Part shown: in pieces, positions 10,101 to 20,644 of the stretch
Layout of the letters: each line of letters begins with the position of its first letter
Numbering within the stretch: the first letter of the stretch is position 1
NCBI RefSeq assembly: GCF_029227915.1
Contig: NC_079875.1
Span: forward strand, 21,695,001 to 21,755,000
DNA: 60,000 nucleotides
Direction: 5' to 3'
Source of the DNA: Hydractinia symbiolongicarpus
Taxonomy: Eukaryota > Cnidaria > Hydrozoa > Anthoathecata > Hydractiniidae
The notes under the pieces: model-generated
The model's input: only the letters and a program-made list of their open reading frames with translations
Told to the model about the DNA's origin: nothing
Databases searched by the model: none
Made by a program: the position numbers and the translations under genes

Positions 10101-10908
10101 TCGCGCGCTAGTTTGAGGGCTGGTCTTGTTACGAACTCTGTCCCCCTTTTTACGTGGGCTCTCCCCCTTACAGCCAAGCATCTCCAAAAGCACAGGTTTT
10201 CGGTTCTGACATCTTCACCGTACATGGCGTAGATGCACCTTTTGCCCCGCAGCCAGTCTGGAAGTGGTCCGCATCCTATTAGGGGCTCTCTCGTAGAGAT
10301 GATCTTGACCCACATATGCTTAAAGACTATTTTGCCTTCGTATGCACCGGGGGTCTCGATGGTTCTGTCAGGTGGTAGGTAGGCTTTGGTCCAGAACTCC
10401 GCATCTTCCAGATCGAGCCGCTTCATCTCACATTCTTCCATAAGGGCCTCGATTTCCGCCATGCTTGATAGTGATTTGGAGCTCTTTTTGATCTTGTAGT
10501 AAGCCGACACGTCACCACCACCTCGGTAGATGTCACAGCTGAAACTGTAGACTACCTTGACGCGCATGTCTACGTGAGGCGTGATTTTTCGCATGATAGC
10601 CTCTGTCAGCGGTCGGTTGAGGTTTTTGTTGAACTGCCACGTCTTGATGCGGTTTCCATCTTCCAACATTTGCGCGTCATTCTTATCAAATATGTTCTGG
10701 ATGTCCTCAATCCCCTCCGGGTTCGTGGCTTGCTCCTTCTCCTCCTTAGCGAATATGGGTTTGAAATCCGCGATGCCCCGATATTCATCCTCGATGGTGA
10801 TTCTTTGAACCTCGTCATGGAGCGTTGTCGCTCCTGTGATTTGCTCCTTCGCCTTGTTGTAGTAGTACGTAAACCGGTTATATTCACCATCGATATATAT
10901 ATATACAT
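7176..10908 (-). pseudogene. Polinton protein-primed family B DNA polymerase, disrupted
   Basis: The reading passes from the N-terminal region to the palm. In order: a N-terminal domain with LCFWRCLAVR; a C2H2-like finger near 9810-9850; the YEYHGCKWHGCP segment; exonuclease-like motifs IGFNSGKYD and FLDIKNF; polymerase motif A GYDANMLYP; motif B KLKGNSFYGK; and motif C YMDTDSAY. The last 395 codons (7176-8363) are intact. Lesions: a frame change in the A4 run near 10000, TGA at 9679-9681 (CGA in the expected context), a frame change near 9410, TAA at 9344-9346, TGA at 8828-8830 (expected TGG), and a frame change near 8366. The start is uncertain because it falls in a TA microsatellite at 10891-10908. 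In live Polintons this enzyme replicates the element by protein priming. Confidence 0.9.
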
Positions 10909-11038
10909 GTAAATTTTGTCGTATAAAAACTCATTAAAAAAATCAAAGTTAAGGAGTATGCATATGAGCTGTCTCTTGTAACCCTGACTTCTGTGTATTA
11001 ATAATTCTGACCGCGTGCACGCATATTCTAAGATGGCC
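10909..11038. other. Flank between polymerase gene and fold-back element
   Basis: The Polinton right terminus should lie here. I found no terminal inverted repeat to compare because the left end is not in the window. Confidence 0.3.
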
Positions 11039-11938
11039 CCTATGGCTCACGTTTCTTCCAATTTAAAAACACTTCTCTTCTATGATCCAAACAGTTCTCT
11101 TCTGTATTCTCACAATTCTCTTCTGCATTTTGACACTTCTCTTCTGCATTTAACACTTCTCTGCATGTGACCCCAAACTTTCTCTTCACAAGTAATTTTA
11201 AAAATCTGGTCCGCAATTTTACACCCATGGTCTGTATAATTTTTTTCATTTTTCGCAAAAGCATACTTGGCTAACACGTGCTCAATTTACGAATAAAAAT
11301 ATTATTATTAAGATATTGTAGCAGGTCTCGAAGCATGTGCATGAATAAAATAATAACACGAATCAATTCAGATCAGTAGCAAAGTAATTAATATTTTACT
11401 TATCAAGGGACACAATAAATGGCAAAATAGATGGCTACCCAGAGTCCTCAAAATCAAGGTGGTGTCAACTAAGGAAAGCACATTTCCTTTCAAAAATGTC
11501 AGGCTAGGATTTTCGATTAAAACAATACGTATTTTGTTTAGAACAATAAAGAAATAATGGCCAGCCTGGGTAAAATTTTGGTATTCTTATAAGAACGTGC
11601 GTATTAAAAATGATAAACGAATGCCTTAAACGGATTCGTCATTTATTCACTCTTGTCTCCCTAATATATGAAAAACGCATAAAATCAGGAAGTGACGGCT
11701 CAATCATTTATTCAAAAAACGTGAGTTAGCGAAATCTAGCTCAATCAATATTCCGGACCGGAATTGGGTCTGTAAATTTTTTGAGCTCATAGAAGAAAAG
11801 TGTTTCTCACTTTGGACGAGAGTGTTTCGAACGGAAGAGAAGATTTCAGAGGAAAGAAGAGAAGTGTTTTAACTAAGAAGACAAGTGTTTTGACTAAGAA
11901 GAGAAGTGTTTTTATTAAGAAGAGAAGTGAGCCATAGG
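11039..11938. mobile_element. Fold-back element with sub-repeated inverted ends, 900 bp
   Basis: CCTATGGCTCAC at 11039-11050 is mirrored by GTGAGCCATAGG at 11927-11938. Inside both ends the same 16-20 bp unit (core ACACTTCTCTTCT, or its complement) is repeated four to six times: about 11068-11165 on the left and 11800-11926 on the right, in opposite orientation. The middle is AT-rich and non-coding. Long inverted ends built of tandem sub-repeats define fold-back type elements. I could not see a target-site duplication. A short frame at 11040-11264 on the minus strand just translates the sub-repeats. Confidence 0.65.
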
Positions 11939-12267
11939 TGCGATCGTAATATTCAGCATAAAGAAAAAGTTCGCACTCCTATCATCTTTCAGCATACTCA
12001 GTTCACACATTTTCATAACGCCTACGAAAATCTTTAAAAACAAATATCTCGTTAGTAAATTTTCGTAAAGCCATGTAATTAAATACATGCCTTTACGTTA
12101 TTGTCTCTTTTTCCGAAAGCTTTCTATTGGCTCATTGAAATTTTCGGTAATGGAAGCTGAATAAATTATGCACAAAAGGTTCCTGGATTTTTTGTATAAA
12201 TTACTGATTAGCGAGTTATGACGACAGAAAGAAAAAAATATGCATTTTTTTGAATGATTATGTATAA
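11939..12267. other. AT-rich spacer, nothing recognised
   Basis: No open frame of note, no repeat and no RNA gene seen between the fold-back element and the first Helitron. Confidence 0.5.
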
Positions 12268-12463
12268 TCTATATAATAATACGTCAGTTCTGTCTGTCTG
12301 TCTGTGACTTTTTCAAAGTGGATAAAATTTTTTTGATAAACTCTATAAAACATCGTCTATAAATTTGTTCTGTAAATTACCAAACTTTGACGTTAAAGCA
12401 ATATTGACGTCAAAGGAAAGTATATTAAGATTAGTGAAACCATTGCATTGCACTTTTAAATTT

Positions 12464-15261
12464 TATTTTAATTTCAATTCAAATTTTTTCAATTCAATTT
12501 TACAACAATAACTAGAACATTATATGACTACGAGGGACTAATCTACGACATAACACAACATATTCCTAGCTAACGATTTAACAGTTCAACTTTTCATGAT
12601 CAACCACAATATCATCTCCTACATCGAACTTTTTATATAAACTTCTCGAACCTCAACATATTAAACCAGATCTCAACAGAGCAAAACAAAGTTTTGTGCG
12701 TATATGTGTGACTGCAGTTGAAATGGGTATGTTTTCTAATCCGCTATCATTTCCGAAAGCCTACTGTATAAAGTGATGCTTTTGCGACCCATGCTTCCGT
12801 GAATAGAAAATATAAGCGGCGTGAAACTGCCATTATCAACACTCAAAATTCTACGATTGTAATTTCTTTTCTTCTCGTTCTCGTTTGAAATGAAAGATTG
12901 CTGTAAAGTTTGGTTGTTGTACCTCGAGGCAGTGGGGTCAAAAACCCTTACGTCAAAAAATGCCTGTTGGCCGTTTATCCAAAAATCACGAGCACGAATG
13001 TCCGGTCTACAATCATCACCGGTTTTTACACTCTTTAAATCGAAACGTTCTCCAGTCAGCGGTAGCAAATTCGGTTCTAACTGTACGTCATGACAAACAT
13101 CCTTGAGTAACTTCGATGTGAGGTCACGAATGTTGTTGTGACGTCTCGTAACAAAGCTACCCATCTTACACTTCATGCTGTGTCCGGAGAAAAAATGTCA
13201 ATTTAGCTTTAAAACCGGTTACAAATGCACAATAAGATGATTGAGGTTCTAGTTCAGCAATCTTGGATAGAAGTTTTAGCTGTTCAACTAAACTTGCAAC
13301 TTTGCTATTAACATATTCAATCTTGTAAGACTGACTACCAATGACTGCACCGAGATGACGTTGACCAGTCGATGTTACCAAAATATTTGAATCTGCAAAG
13401 ATTTGCTCAGCACTAAGTAGATACTCTTGTTTCACAATTAGATGGGATTTAGTCGCTTTCGGGAAGTAGCCGTATTTCGGACCGATGTCAACGATTTTCG
13501 ACCAAAATTCTTTAATTTCGTAAAGTTTTCCAGCAACAGTAAAATCATCAGAGTATGCAACCTCTTTAAGGGTGTGGTCATTCGAACGTGTATTGTTGAA
13601 AAGTGCTTTCAACAATGGTATGATTCCAATAGCATACGAAGCCATCGACGTCGGATCGCCCTGTGCGGTGCCTTCCCTCGAAAGAATCTCCTTTCCGCCT
13701 ATCACGAATAAACGTGCAGATACAGCATAACAGTTGCTGATGAACGTAGCATTCATTGAGCATAACTTCCAAATGTTATGCATTACCTTTCTATTAATTG
13801 AGTTAAAGGCATTCTCAGCATCGATTAGAAGAACAGCCTCAGTATCATCGTTGTCGAAAATGTCATGCATCGCATGGACGGCTGCTTCAACACCAGCATT
13901 TTGACCAGCACAAACTTGTAACGAACCTGCTGCTTTAATTACGTCATTTTTAGATATGTTCATCACAATCTTCACAACTATTCTACGAAGCACCTCACCA
14001 ACACCAATTGGTCGTAAACCAGGATTTTTGTTTAACGGTATTAAGCGGCAAGCAACAAAGGCTTCAAGCGGAGATCTATCAGATTCTGGAATAGATTCAA
14101 TACACAGCTTTTTCGTTAACTCGGCTATGGCTTTACGTAGATCAGTATTGGTTGTACCAAATGTGGACGAGCAAAGTATACGTCTCCATCCGTCAGCATC
14201 CAAACCTGACGGACCAGAACCACCTTTGGTATACGTGGCAGCTTTCAATACCATGTCTTCATCAGTAATATCAAAAACAATATCATCGATTCGCTGTGAC
14301 GGTTGATCTATTAACGTATCTTCGCTAAGATTCCCCTGATCTGGATGTTTTTGTTCCAATAATAATAATAATGTCTCGTCGTTAAGTGGAAGGATACCTT
14401 GCGTCATGTTGTCAGTTAATAATCGCAAATCACTGTTGATATTTCCCTTCTGCATGAACAATCGAAACTTTTTCGAAATAGATGAAATATCACTTTTCGG
14501 ATTTGGTGGTTGAAGTCTTTCTTGAATATCGACAGCTTCATCAAAAAGTTCTAACAATTCGCCATTCTCCCATAGTGTCAAGCGCCGTTCTAAAGCTTTT
14601 GTATGGTCCTTTGATTTTGACTTCTTGCTGGGTTTTGTGAAGGCATTACATGAAGTGCTTTTAACGAAATAGGTTTCATCGGCGAATCGTCGATCCAAAG
14701 ATTTATAAGACGTGTCATTTCTCGAATAAACGATTTTCCAGCCGCACCAGAAGGTAGTAAAAACAAATTCTTTTTCCAATAAACTATTCTTTCATATGTA
14801 TAGTCTAAATCATGTGTAAATTTTGATCCCGAAATGCTCTTCCAATAAAAATTTTCATTTACTACAGTTGTTGGAATAATTCGTTCGGCAGCTGGTTGGC
14901 TTGAAGAGTTTGTAATTGTCGCTTCATTTGTTTTTCGTAAGCATGTTCTAAGATGAATATTCAAACCTTTATATGTGGTAAAAGTTCTCGTATTACAGGA
15001 GGTGCATCTGAATGATGTAGAAGATGTCGCCAATTGAATTGGTTGCGCGGAACTGCCATTTGCGTTTGAATTTCGATTCGATTCGTTATTCACTAGCGGT
15101 CGATTTAAAGTGGCCATAACAAGTACCAGTAATTTCGCGGCAAAGTTAATCTGCTTAATACGTTTAGTCACGAACAAAAACTTCACATTTACTACTTTGT
15201 TTCACATTTCCAATTAACCATTAGCGGAAAAACGTCCGCCATGTTCGAAGTCAATGCAGAC
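12464..15261 (-). mobile_element. Non-LTR retrotransposon inserted in Helitron A
   Basis: The insertion is bounded by an exact 14-bp duplication, GCACTTTTAAATTT at 12450-12463 and at 15262-15275. In the empty Helitron copies the corresponding site is present once in a related form. The element is read on the minus strand and ends with a TTGAA-rich, AT-rich tail at the 12464 side, as expected for the 3' end of a LINE. It encodes one zinc finger-RT-endonuclease protein. Length is 2798 bp, short for the family because of an internal deletion. Confidence 0.75.
12736..15117 (-). pseudogene. Zinc finger - reverse transcriptase - restriction-like endonuclease protein
   Basis: In order: ATG at 15115-15117; a CCHC/C2H2-like finger (CTSCNTRTFTTYKGLNIHL) at about residues 38-60; a linker; then RT with motif A VLLIDAENAF, motif B EGTAQGDPTSM and motif C VAYSDDF (YSDD in place of the common YADD). 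Last is a PD-(D/E)XK endonuclease (RPDI...FFDVRVFDP...). This is the single-frame architecture of R2/CRE/NeSL/R4-type LINEs. A frame change lies near 14640. The segment between the RT thumb and the endonuclease is missing, the two parts overlapping in different frames at 13166-13176, so an internal deletion is likely. In a live copy the protein nicks the target and primes reverse transcription there. Confidence 0.85.
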
Positions 15262-16321
15262 GCACTTTTAAATTTAAGGCTAAATAACTTGGAAACGGGT
15301 GGAAATAACTGACTTCATCTCCTACGTGGGTAACTAGGGACTACCTGGGACCAATTTGGGTAAGTTTTCCAAACCTAAGTCACGGAATTCGTTTCGGAAT
15401 GGACGGATTAATGACGTCATCAAAAAACATTTAAACCCTAATATCTCTGCATCCGTTTGTCAAAAGTACACGATCCTATACATTTTCTTGATCAGCGTTT
15501 CAAGATCTATACGATGAAGGCAACAGGCATACACATTTCTGAAAAAAACTTTTGTGTTCTGACAGGTCTCTGAGGACGTCAGCAAAATTTAAATGACGGT
15601 TGTTTTTCTCTGTTATCCTGCCTAAGTGGATTTTCCACGGGCTTTATCGACTAGTCTCTATAATAATACGCTAAGTGTGTCCGTGTGTCTGTGACAAGCA
15701 AAGTTGATATCGTCATTTTTCTTTGATGTTGCCGAAAAAAAATCTTTGATGTTGCCGTAAAATATATGTCTTCTTTGTCGTGAAAAGCCGCGAGTTTTGT
15801 GTGGTTTGTTAAATGAAGTTCTAGCACAAAGTAACGGAAATTGTGTTTGCAAAAAAGATGGCTGTTCCTTTTACGAAGTGTCTGCTGCACCGGTACCGGA
15901 ATCGTACATCAAAAAACTACTGAACCGGTACCAGATTCATAGATTTAAGAACTGCTGCACCGGTAATGAAGCTTTACTACCGGACCCCATATTTGTAAAT
16001 CTAGTGCACCGGTACAGGATCTTAACTTAATTCCTAGCTTTCTTTTTTGCCTTTTTGGACGAGGATTATCAAAATAAAGTAAGGGAAAAAAACGTGTTTT
16101 ATGCAGCGATAACTACTGTTTCTTTTTTGCGAAAAAACAATCTACAAAGTTCGTTGTTTTAGCAATCAATCGAGTAAAAAATAAATATAATAAAAAAATA
16201 TAAGTTCGCAAACAACAATTGGTTAAAAGGTATAAACATAACGGAATTTTTGCTTGTTTAAACTTGACTGGAGTTTAGAACTCTAAAATTGTGAGAAGCT
16301 CCGTTCGCAGCGATCAGGCGA

Positions 16322-16657
16322 CTAGAAACGCGCCATTATGTCTATACCTTTTTCATCTCTTAATATGTTAAGAGCAGTTTGGGTATCTTTGGATGAAAAA
16401 AACTGATATCCAGCATGCTCCATTAAATATTCACAACTTTGTGTGTATTCGTCGTCATCTTCAAATTCCATTGGGTCTCTTAGTGCTTTTAATACATTTT
16501 GCTGCAATTCTTTGTCTTCACTGGTTAATACTAGTGGCCTTATGGGCTGTTTCTCCAATAACGAGGAGTTTTCCGCTAGCCACAATTCAGCCTTGATTAA
16601 ATCGGGGAAATGATTTTTGTAAAACTTTGTAATTCCTAGTCTCTTTTTCCTCTTCCT
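16322..16657 (-). CDS. Second open frame of the MULE, basic start and acidic middle
   Basis: About 111 codons, read on the same strand as the transposase and 230 bp beyond its stop. The frame begins after a possible splice acceptor (TAG at 16658-16660) with a basic run RKRKKR resembling a nuclear localisation signal. It continues into a leucine-rich helical part and an acidic stretch (EFEDDDEY). There is no ATG near its start, so it is either an internal/terminal exon or a fragment. It may be a captured host exon or an accessory MULE protein. No family recognised. Confidence 0.35.
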   Translation of the reverse strand, partial: RKRKKRLGITKFYKNHFPDLIKAELWLAENSSLLEKQPIRPLVLTSEDKELQQNVLKALRDPMEFEDDDEYTQSCEYLMEHAGYQFFSSKDTQTALNILRDEKGIDIMARF

Positions 16658-16889
16658 CTACGTTTTTTTTTGTCGAAATATGCGTTTTATTTGAGTATTC
16701 AAGAATCAATATTATATTTTTAATTACACAGTTGTAAAAAAATAGAGATCAAAACTCGGCAGTAATAAGGGCTGTGATTGCTTTGTTGAATAGTACGTAC
16801 ACTACATTACAATGCAGTTATTTCAATAGCACAGATTTTAAACAAGAACATAGTTAAACATATCATACTTTGTTCATTGAGTTCTGCGA

Positions 16890-18700
16890 TTAAAACTTCT
16901 TTTCCATTTCCCCAAAGGTCAAGCATGTTTTCAATTGTTCAACCCGATGATCAAAAATAGCACCTGTCTGCTCGGATACAACGTCAGCCACCTTATTGGT
17001 TATTAATTGTGTCACACGAAATCTTTTCATTTTTGTCAAAACAGCTGATGGTTGTATAGTTAGATGATCGTAGTTTACGGTTGATGAAATCCCGTCATCT
17101 CGAAACAGCCTACACTTTTTTCTATAATATAACGATTTCCATCTCTGTGCACACAGATCACCATCAAAAAGATTAATATCTAATTCTCGACGGAGTGCGA
17201 AAATATGCCGACAAGGTAACAACATGGAATTGAAAAAACAGCACGAACATTTTTTTGCTGTAACAGATAACACTTCATCTTTTGACTTTTCAAAATTATA
17301 TTCCCCATTCTGTGTACTACTTTTCATTCTAGATATGTTTGTCGACATTTTCAGTTGTTTTAAAACGAAGGACGATGCGTAACTTGTGAGAAGCTCAGAG
17401 TACTGCCTTTCCACACTGGTAACTGGATGTGACATCACAAGTTTTCGTTGAAACGAATTTGCGGCTCTGTGATCTCGTTCAATCCGAAGAGTAGCTAGAA
17501 TTACAAAAAAACGATCAACAAAATCTTCCAGAGAACTACATAAATGTATCACGCTCTTTAACTTTGCGTTCAAACTCTCTAAACGGTTGTTGGTCGAATT
17601 GAAAAAAATTGTCACTTTTTGATTTATCGCCCAGGACCCATTCCTCATGAATATCATCCCAGCTCTCGTTGAAATAAGATCCCACCTGAATTGGTGCAAT
17701 TTCAAGAAAGTTGATTTTCAAGGCCTGATATTCCTTCTCCGTGTTAGCATACGCCTTTGGTTGAAAGAGGGACAACAGTGATTCAACTTTCGCTTGAGTA
17801 ACGCCCATTTTCGCGACAGTGACTTCTCTTTTAAATGCCTTTAATGTGTGGAAGAGACATATTAATACTTTTACACCAGGAAATGTAACTTTTATTAGTT
17901 CTCTTTCATTCAAATCCTTGTCCGCCATAACCACACGAAGATTCTCTGAGGAAGGATTGTTTTGTTTAAAAGTTTCCAAAAACCAGGACAATGTTTCCTT
18001 ATCTTCCATAGTAAGAAGCGCCACTCCAACAATTTCACTTTGCCCCATCGAATCTTCCACTAACATGATGTCAACTACAATTCTTAGCTCAGTTAGTTTA
18101 TAGGTAGCATCAACACAAATCAATTTTGGATATGCTTCATACGCATCCTTCATTTCCTCATCTTGAAAAATAAACCCTTGAAATTGTCGTTAACGTCACT
18201 GCATAAATGAACTGAGGTATCTAGAAAAAAATGCGAGGAATGGTAAACACACAAAAATACTATCTCAGTGAGCGCTAATGACGTCGTCGTTTTAACCTTA
18301 ACGACGGCCTCAAAATAAAAGCAAAGTGACAGGGCTGTAGATAATCGTCACTTACTGTATTTATCACGTAACACAGTTGCAATTTCATCTAAATCATTGC
18401 GGCTTTTCCCTTTCTTCGCTTCCTGAGCCATATTAGAGATATCTTTCAGCAAAATAACCTTCTTCGTTTCGGACAGTCTTGCTTTATAGTACTAAAAGAC
18501 ATATAAAAAACAGTTTTATAGAACACAGTAATAAAGAGGTCTGGAAACAGGATCGCTAATTAATGTAAACAAAATACGTACTGAACAGCTTGTTGTCCAG
18601 AGCCTCTTCCTTTGAATTTTCTTCCACCATGAACACAACGGGTTTTATTATTTTCGTCAATCTTTTTTGTGAAGCCTTCGACTATCTCTAACGTAGACAT
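16890..18700 (-). pseudogene. ZSWIM1/3-like MULE transposase, three exons, frameshifted
   Basis: Exons on the minus strand: 18578-18700 (ATG at 18698-18700), 18356-18491 and 16890-18211, with GT-AG borders. Exon 1 has a FAR1-like KTRCVHGGRKFKGRGSG segment. Exon 3 has the MULE DDE core (LICVDATYKL near its start, then VVMADKDLNE, later FFNSTNNRLESLNAK). It ends with a SWIM zinc finger, CSC...PCRH (about 17195-17260). The layout matches ZSWIM1/ZSWIM3-type proteins, known to derive from Mutator-like transposases. Two one-base frame changes fall in homopolymers, an A5 run at 18166-18170 and an A7 run at 17602-17608. The N-terminal domain looks shortened between exons 1 and 2. Confidence 0.75.
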
Positions 18701-20644
18701 CAGCAAAATTCTTCTCTTTGTATGTATGTAATTTTGTTTTCAATTCTTAAAAAGTAGAAAATTTTTCCCCAACAACAAAAGTAATCGACATAGTGAATTT
18801 ATGCCTATCGAGATATCGTATCAAAACTATAAATTCTTCAGCGAAAAAGAATATCTTCTCCGCGTATGAAAGCAGTACAGCTGGTTTCGTCAAGAAAACT
18901 TCAAGCGTCTAGGCTCTTACTTATTTAATATGCAAGGGTTTGTATCCACGAAATAAAAACCAGGCTTTTGCTTCTTTGAAACGAATCATTCTATTTAAAC
19001 GTTCCAAACGGTCAAGGCATTAAACATGTATTTCGCAAGAACCTCTCTAAGTTGATTTTTTCAGGGTATGAAAAATTACCATTTCTAGTAATACTTATTT
19101 TATCGTCTTCGTTGTCAAAATAAAATTTTACACAAAAAACTTTTTGTTTGCTGAAAAATCCTGTGCCGGTTCACTAGCTGTGAGCCGGAGAAATCCGGTA
19201 CCGGTTCAGTAGTTTTTTGATCTACGATTCCGGTACCGGTGCAGCAGACACTTCGTTGCTTTTAAATCTGTATATTTTTGTTATTTATTCATCATTGTTT
19301 TTACAACTAAAACTACTCAAGAAATGGAATAGTCAAAAAGCCTCTAAAAGCGGTTAAGTCACATAGTTTTGCGCAATTATTCAATCATTTATCCTGTTTT
19401 TAAATTGGAAATCTCAGCCTTAGGTCGACCATTGGACGTTTTGCTCTGTGGAAGGTTTCTCTTGACAAGGCGGAAATCTTCAAGCCTTGACGCTTCTTGT
19501 TTGTGTTGCAAACTGCTGTTTTTTAAATGCTGTGTAAACTTTTGTGGAAAAAGACCACATGCAAAATACTGAAAGAACAATTTTTTGTACAATTAGACTT
19601 TTTTTAAACTTTAAACTAACTGTAAGTAATGTAATTACGGGAATAAATATTTGATGATGATAAAAAGTTACAGAATGTTCAGACTGAAACTGTTTAACTG
19701 TTGTGAGGGAGGACCATATGCAAGTATATATACTAAAAATAATAATTTGATATTCTACACTTTCCAAGTTGTATATTTGTATGCACTTAAGTGACTGCTT
19801 TTTCTGAGTTGAATTTGATGGGTTTCATATCAATTTTGTGGAAGATTTTATGGGTGAAAACAATATAGAATAATGTGTTTTTTTTATTTGAAATTTACTC
19901 CTTGCTCAATGCTTTTTCTACATTTCAGTTTAAAATGTTTGGTAAAGTCAGTAGGATCATTAGACAAAAATATTGTTTTGTTAACTGGTTAATTTTTACA
20001 TTTTGTGCATATTTTTGCGGGAGAGGATGGTATGCAACCGAGTAAATGATTTTTTAAAGTTTAACTTTTTGTTTTTTGGTGTTTTGTGTTTGTTTAAGTT
20101 TGGCTTTTTGATATTGTTTAGGTTGTATTGTTGTATAAGCATTTAGGGAAAAGACAATGTTTAAAATGCATAAAGAACTTATTTCATAGATCTGTGCTTA
20201 CTGTTGCAAGCCTTTTTTTTCGACATTTCAGATTAATATATTGAAGGTTTTCAACATAATCACATAATAAGATGTATACATATTTAAGATGTGTTATTTC
20301 AGACATTATTATTATTGTTGTCGTAACTGTCTGGGTTGTTACTATCAATGTTGTAACTTTCTACTAATTAGATTTTACACCTTGCACGCCGTTGTTTTTC
20401 ATATTTTGTCAGTTGGTAGGATTTCATGCGATTTGACATTTGATATTTTGTGTTAGATTTTAAGAACTTTTTTGTTAAATTATGACTTATATACTTTCTT
20501 TTTATGCATTTTCAGAATATTTTTTTTAGTAAAAGGCATATTCAATATACTGAAATATTTGCTGATGTCATCAAAATTCAAATGACAGAACTTTTCAATT
20601 GTTTTTCTGCCTAAGTGGATTTTTCCACTGGCCTAATCTACTAG

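Larger units (their letters stand above)
1..10908. mobile_element. Polinton/Maverick transposon, partial and decayed
   Basis: The stretch carries the hallmark Polinton set in one cluster: a DDE (retroviral-type) integrase on the plus strand, and on the minus strand a protein-primed family B DNA polymerase and a packaging ATPase, plus an HNH nuclease, a BRO-N protein and several small proteins. All minus genes from 1508 to 10908 are closely packed, as in a viral genome. The left end, and with it any capsid and protease genes, is outside the window. The right end must lie just past the polymerase start, but I could not recognise a terminal inverted repeat between 10909 and the fold-back element at 11039. 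Stops and frameshifts in at least five genes make this an inactive copy. The GC content is visibly higher than in the flanking DNA. Confidence 0.88.
12268..15654 (+). mobile_element. Helitron A (family 1), carrying a nested retrotransposon
   Basis: The 5' end starts with TC (TCTATATAATAATACG) after an A. The 3' end is CTAG (15651-15654) preceded by the hairpin GTGGA-TTT-TCCAC at 15626-15638. These are the diagnostic Helitron termini (5'-TC, 3' hairpin about 12 nt before CTRR, insertion between A and T). The body outside the nested insertion matches, in reverse orientation, the elements at 24836-25563, 25564-26296 and 50439-51157. Without the insertion it would be about 0.58 kb. It is non-autonomous: no Rep/helicase is encoded. 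Confidence 0.8.
15874..19255. mobile_element. Mutator-like element (MULE) with TIRs and 9-bp target duplication
   Basis: The left terminus CGAAGTGTCTGCTGCACC (15874) is mirrored at the right terminus (to 19255). About 58 bp of inverted repeat match with one mismatch, and further CACCGGTAC-type subrepeats lie inside. The flanking 9-mers are TTCCTTTTA (15865-15873) and TTGCTTTTA (19256-19264), eight of nine identical, matching the 9-bp duplication typical of MULEs. It contains an intron-bearing ZSWIM/MULE transposase gene and a second frame, both on the minus strand. Length 3382 bp. Confidence 0.8.
15655..20644 (+). mobile_element. Helitron B (family 1 variant), carrying a nested MULE
   Basis: It begins with TC (TCTCTATAATAATACG) directly at the CTAG of Helitron A and ends with CTAG at 20641-20644, preceded by the hairpin AGTGGA-TTTT-TCCACT at 20614-20629. 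The last ~480 bp match the element at 51158-51650 in reverse. Removing the nested Mutator-like element leaves about 1.6 kb. Open frames in 19265-20644 are short and look random. No Rep/helicase was seen, so it is non-autonomous. Confidence 0.75.

Noticed and set aside
12268-15654. Helitron that captured a reverse transcriptase gene
   Set aside because: A perfect 14-bp target duplication at 12450-12463 and 15262-15275 shows ordinary retrotransposon insertion.
19369-19767. Three overlapping short frames between the MULE and the end of Helitron B
   Set aside because: No domain, biased codon use or splice context, and the corresponding region of the element is non-coding.
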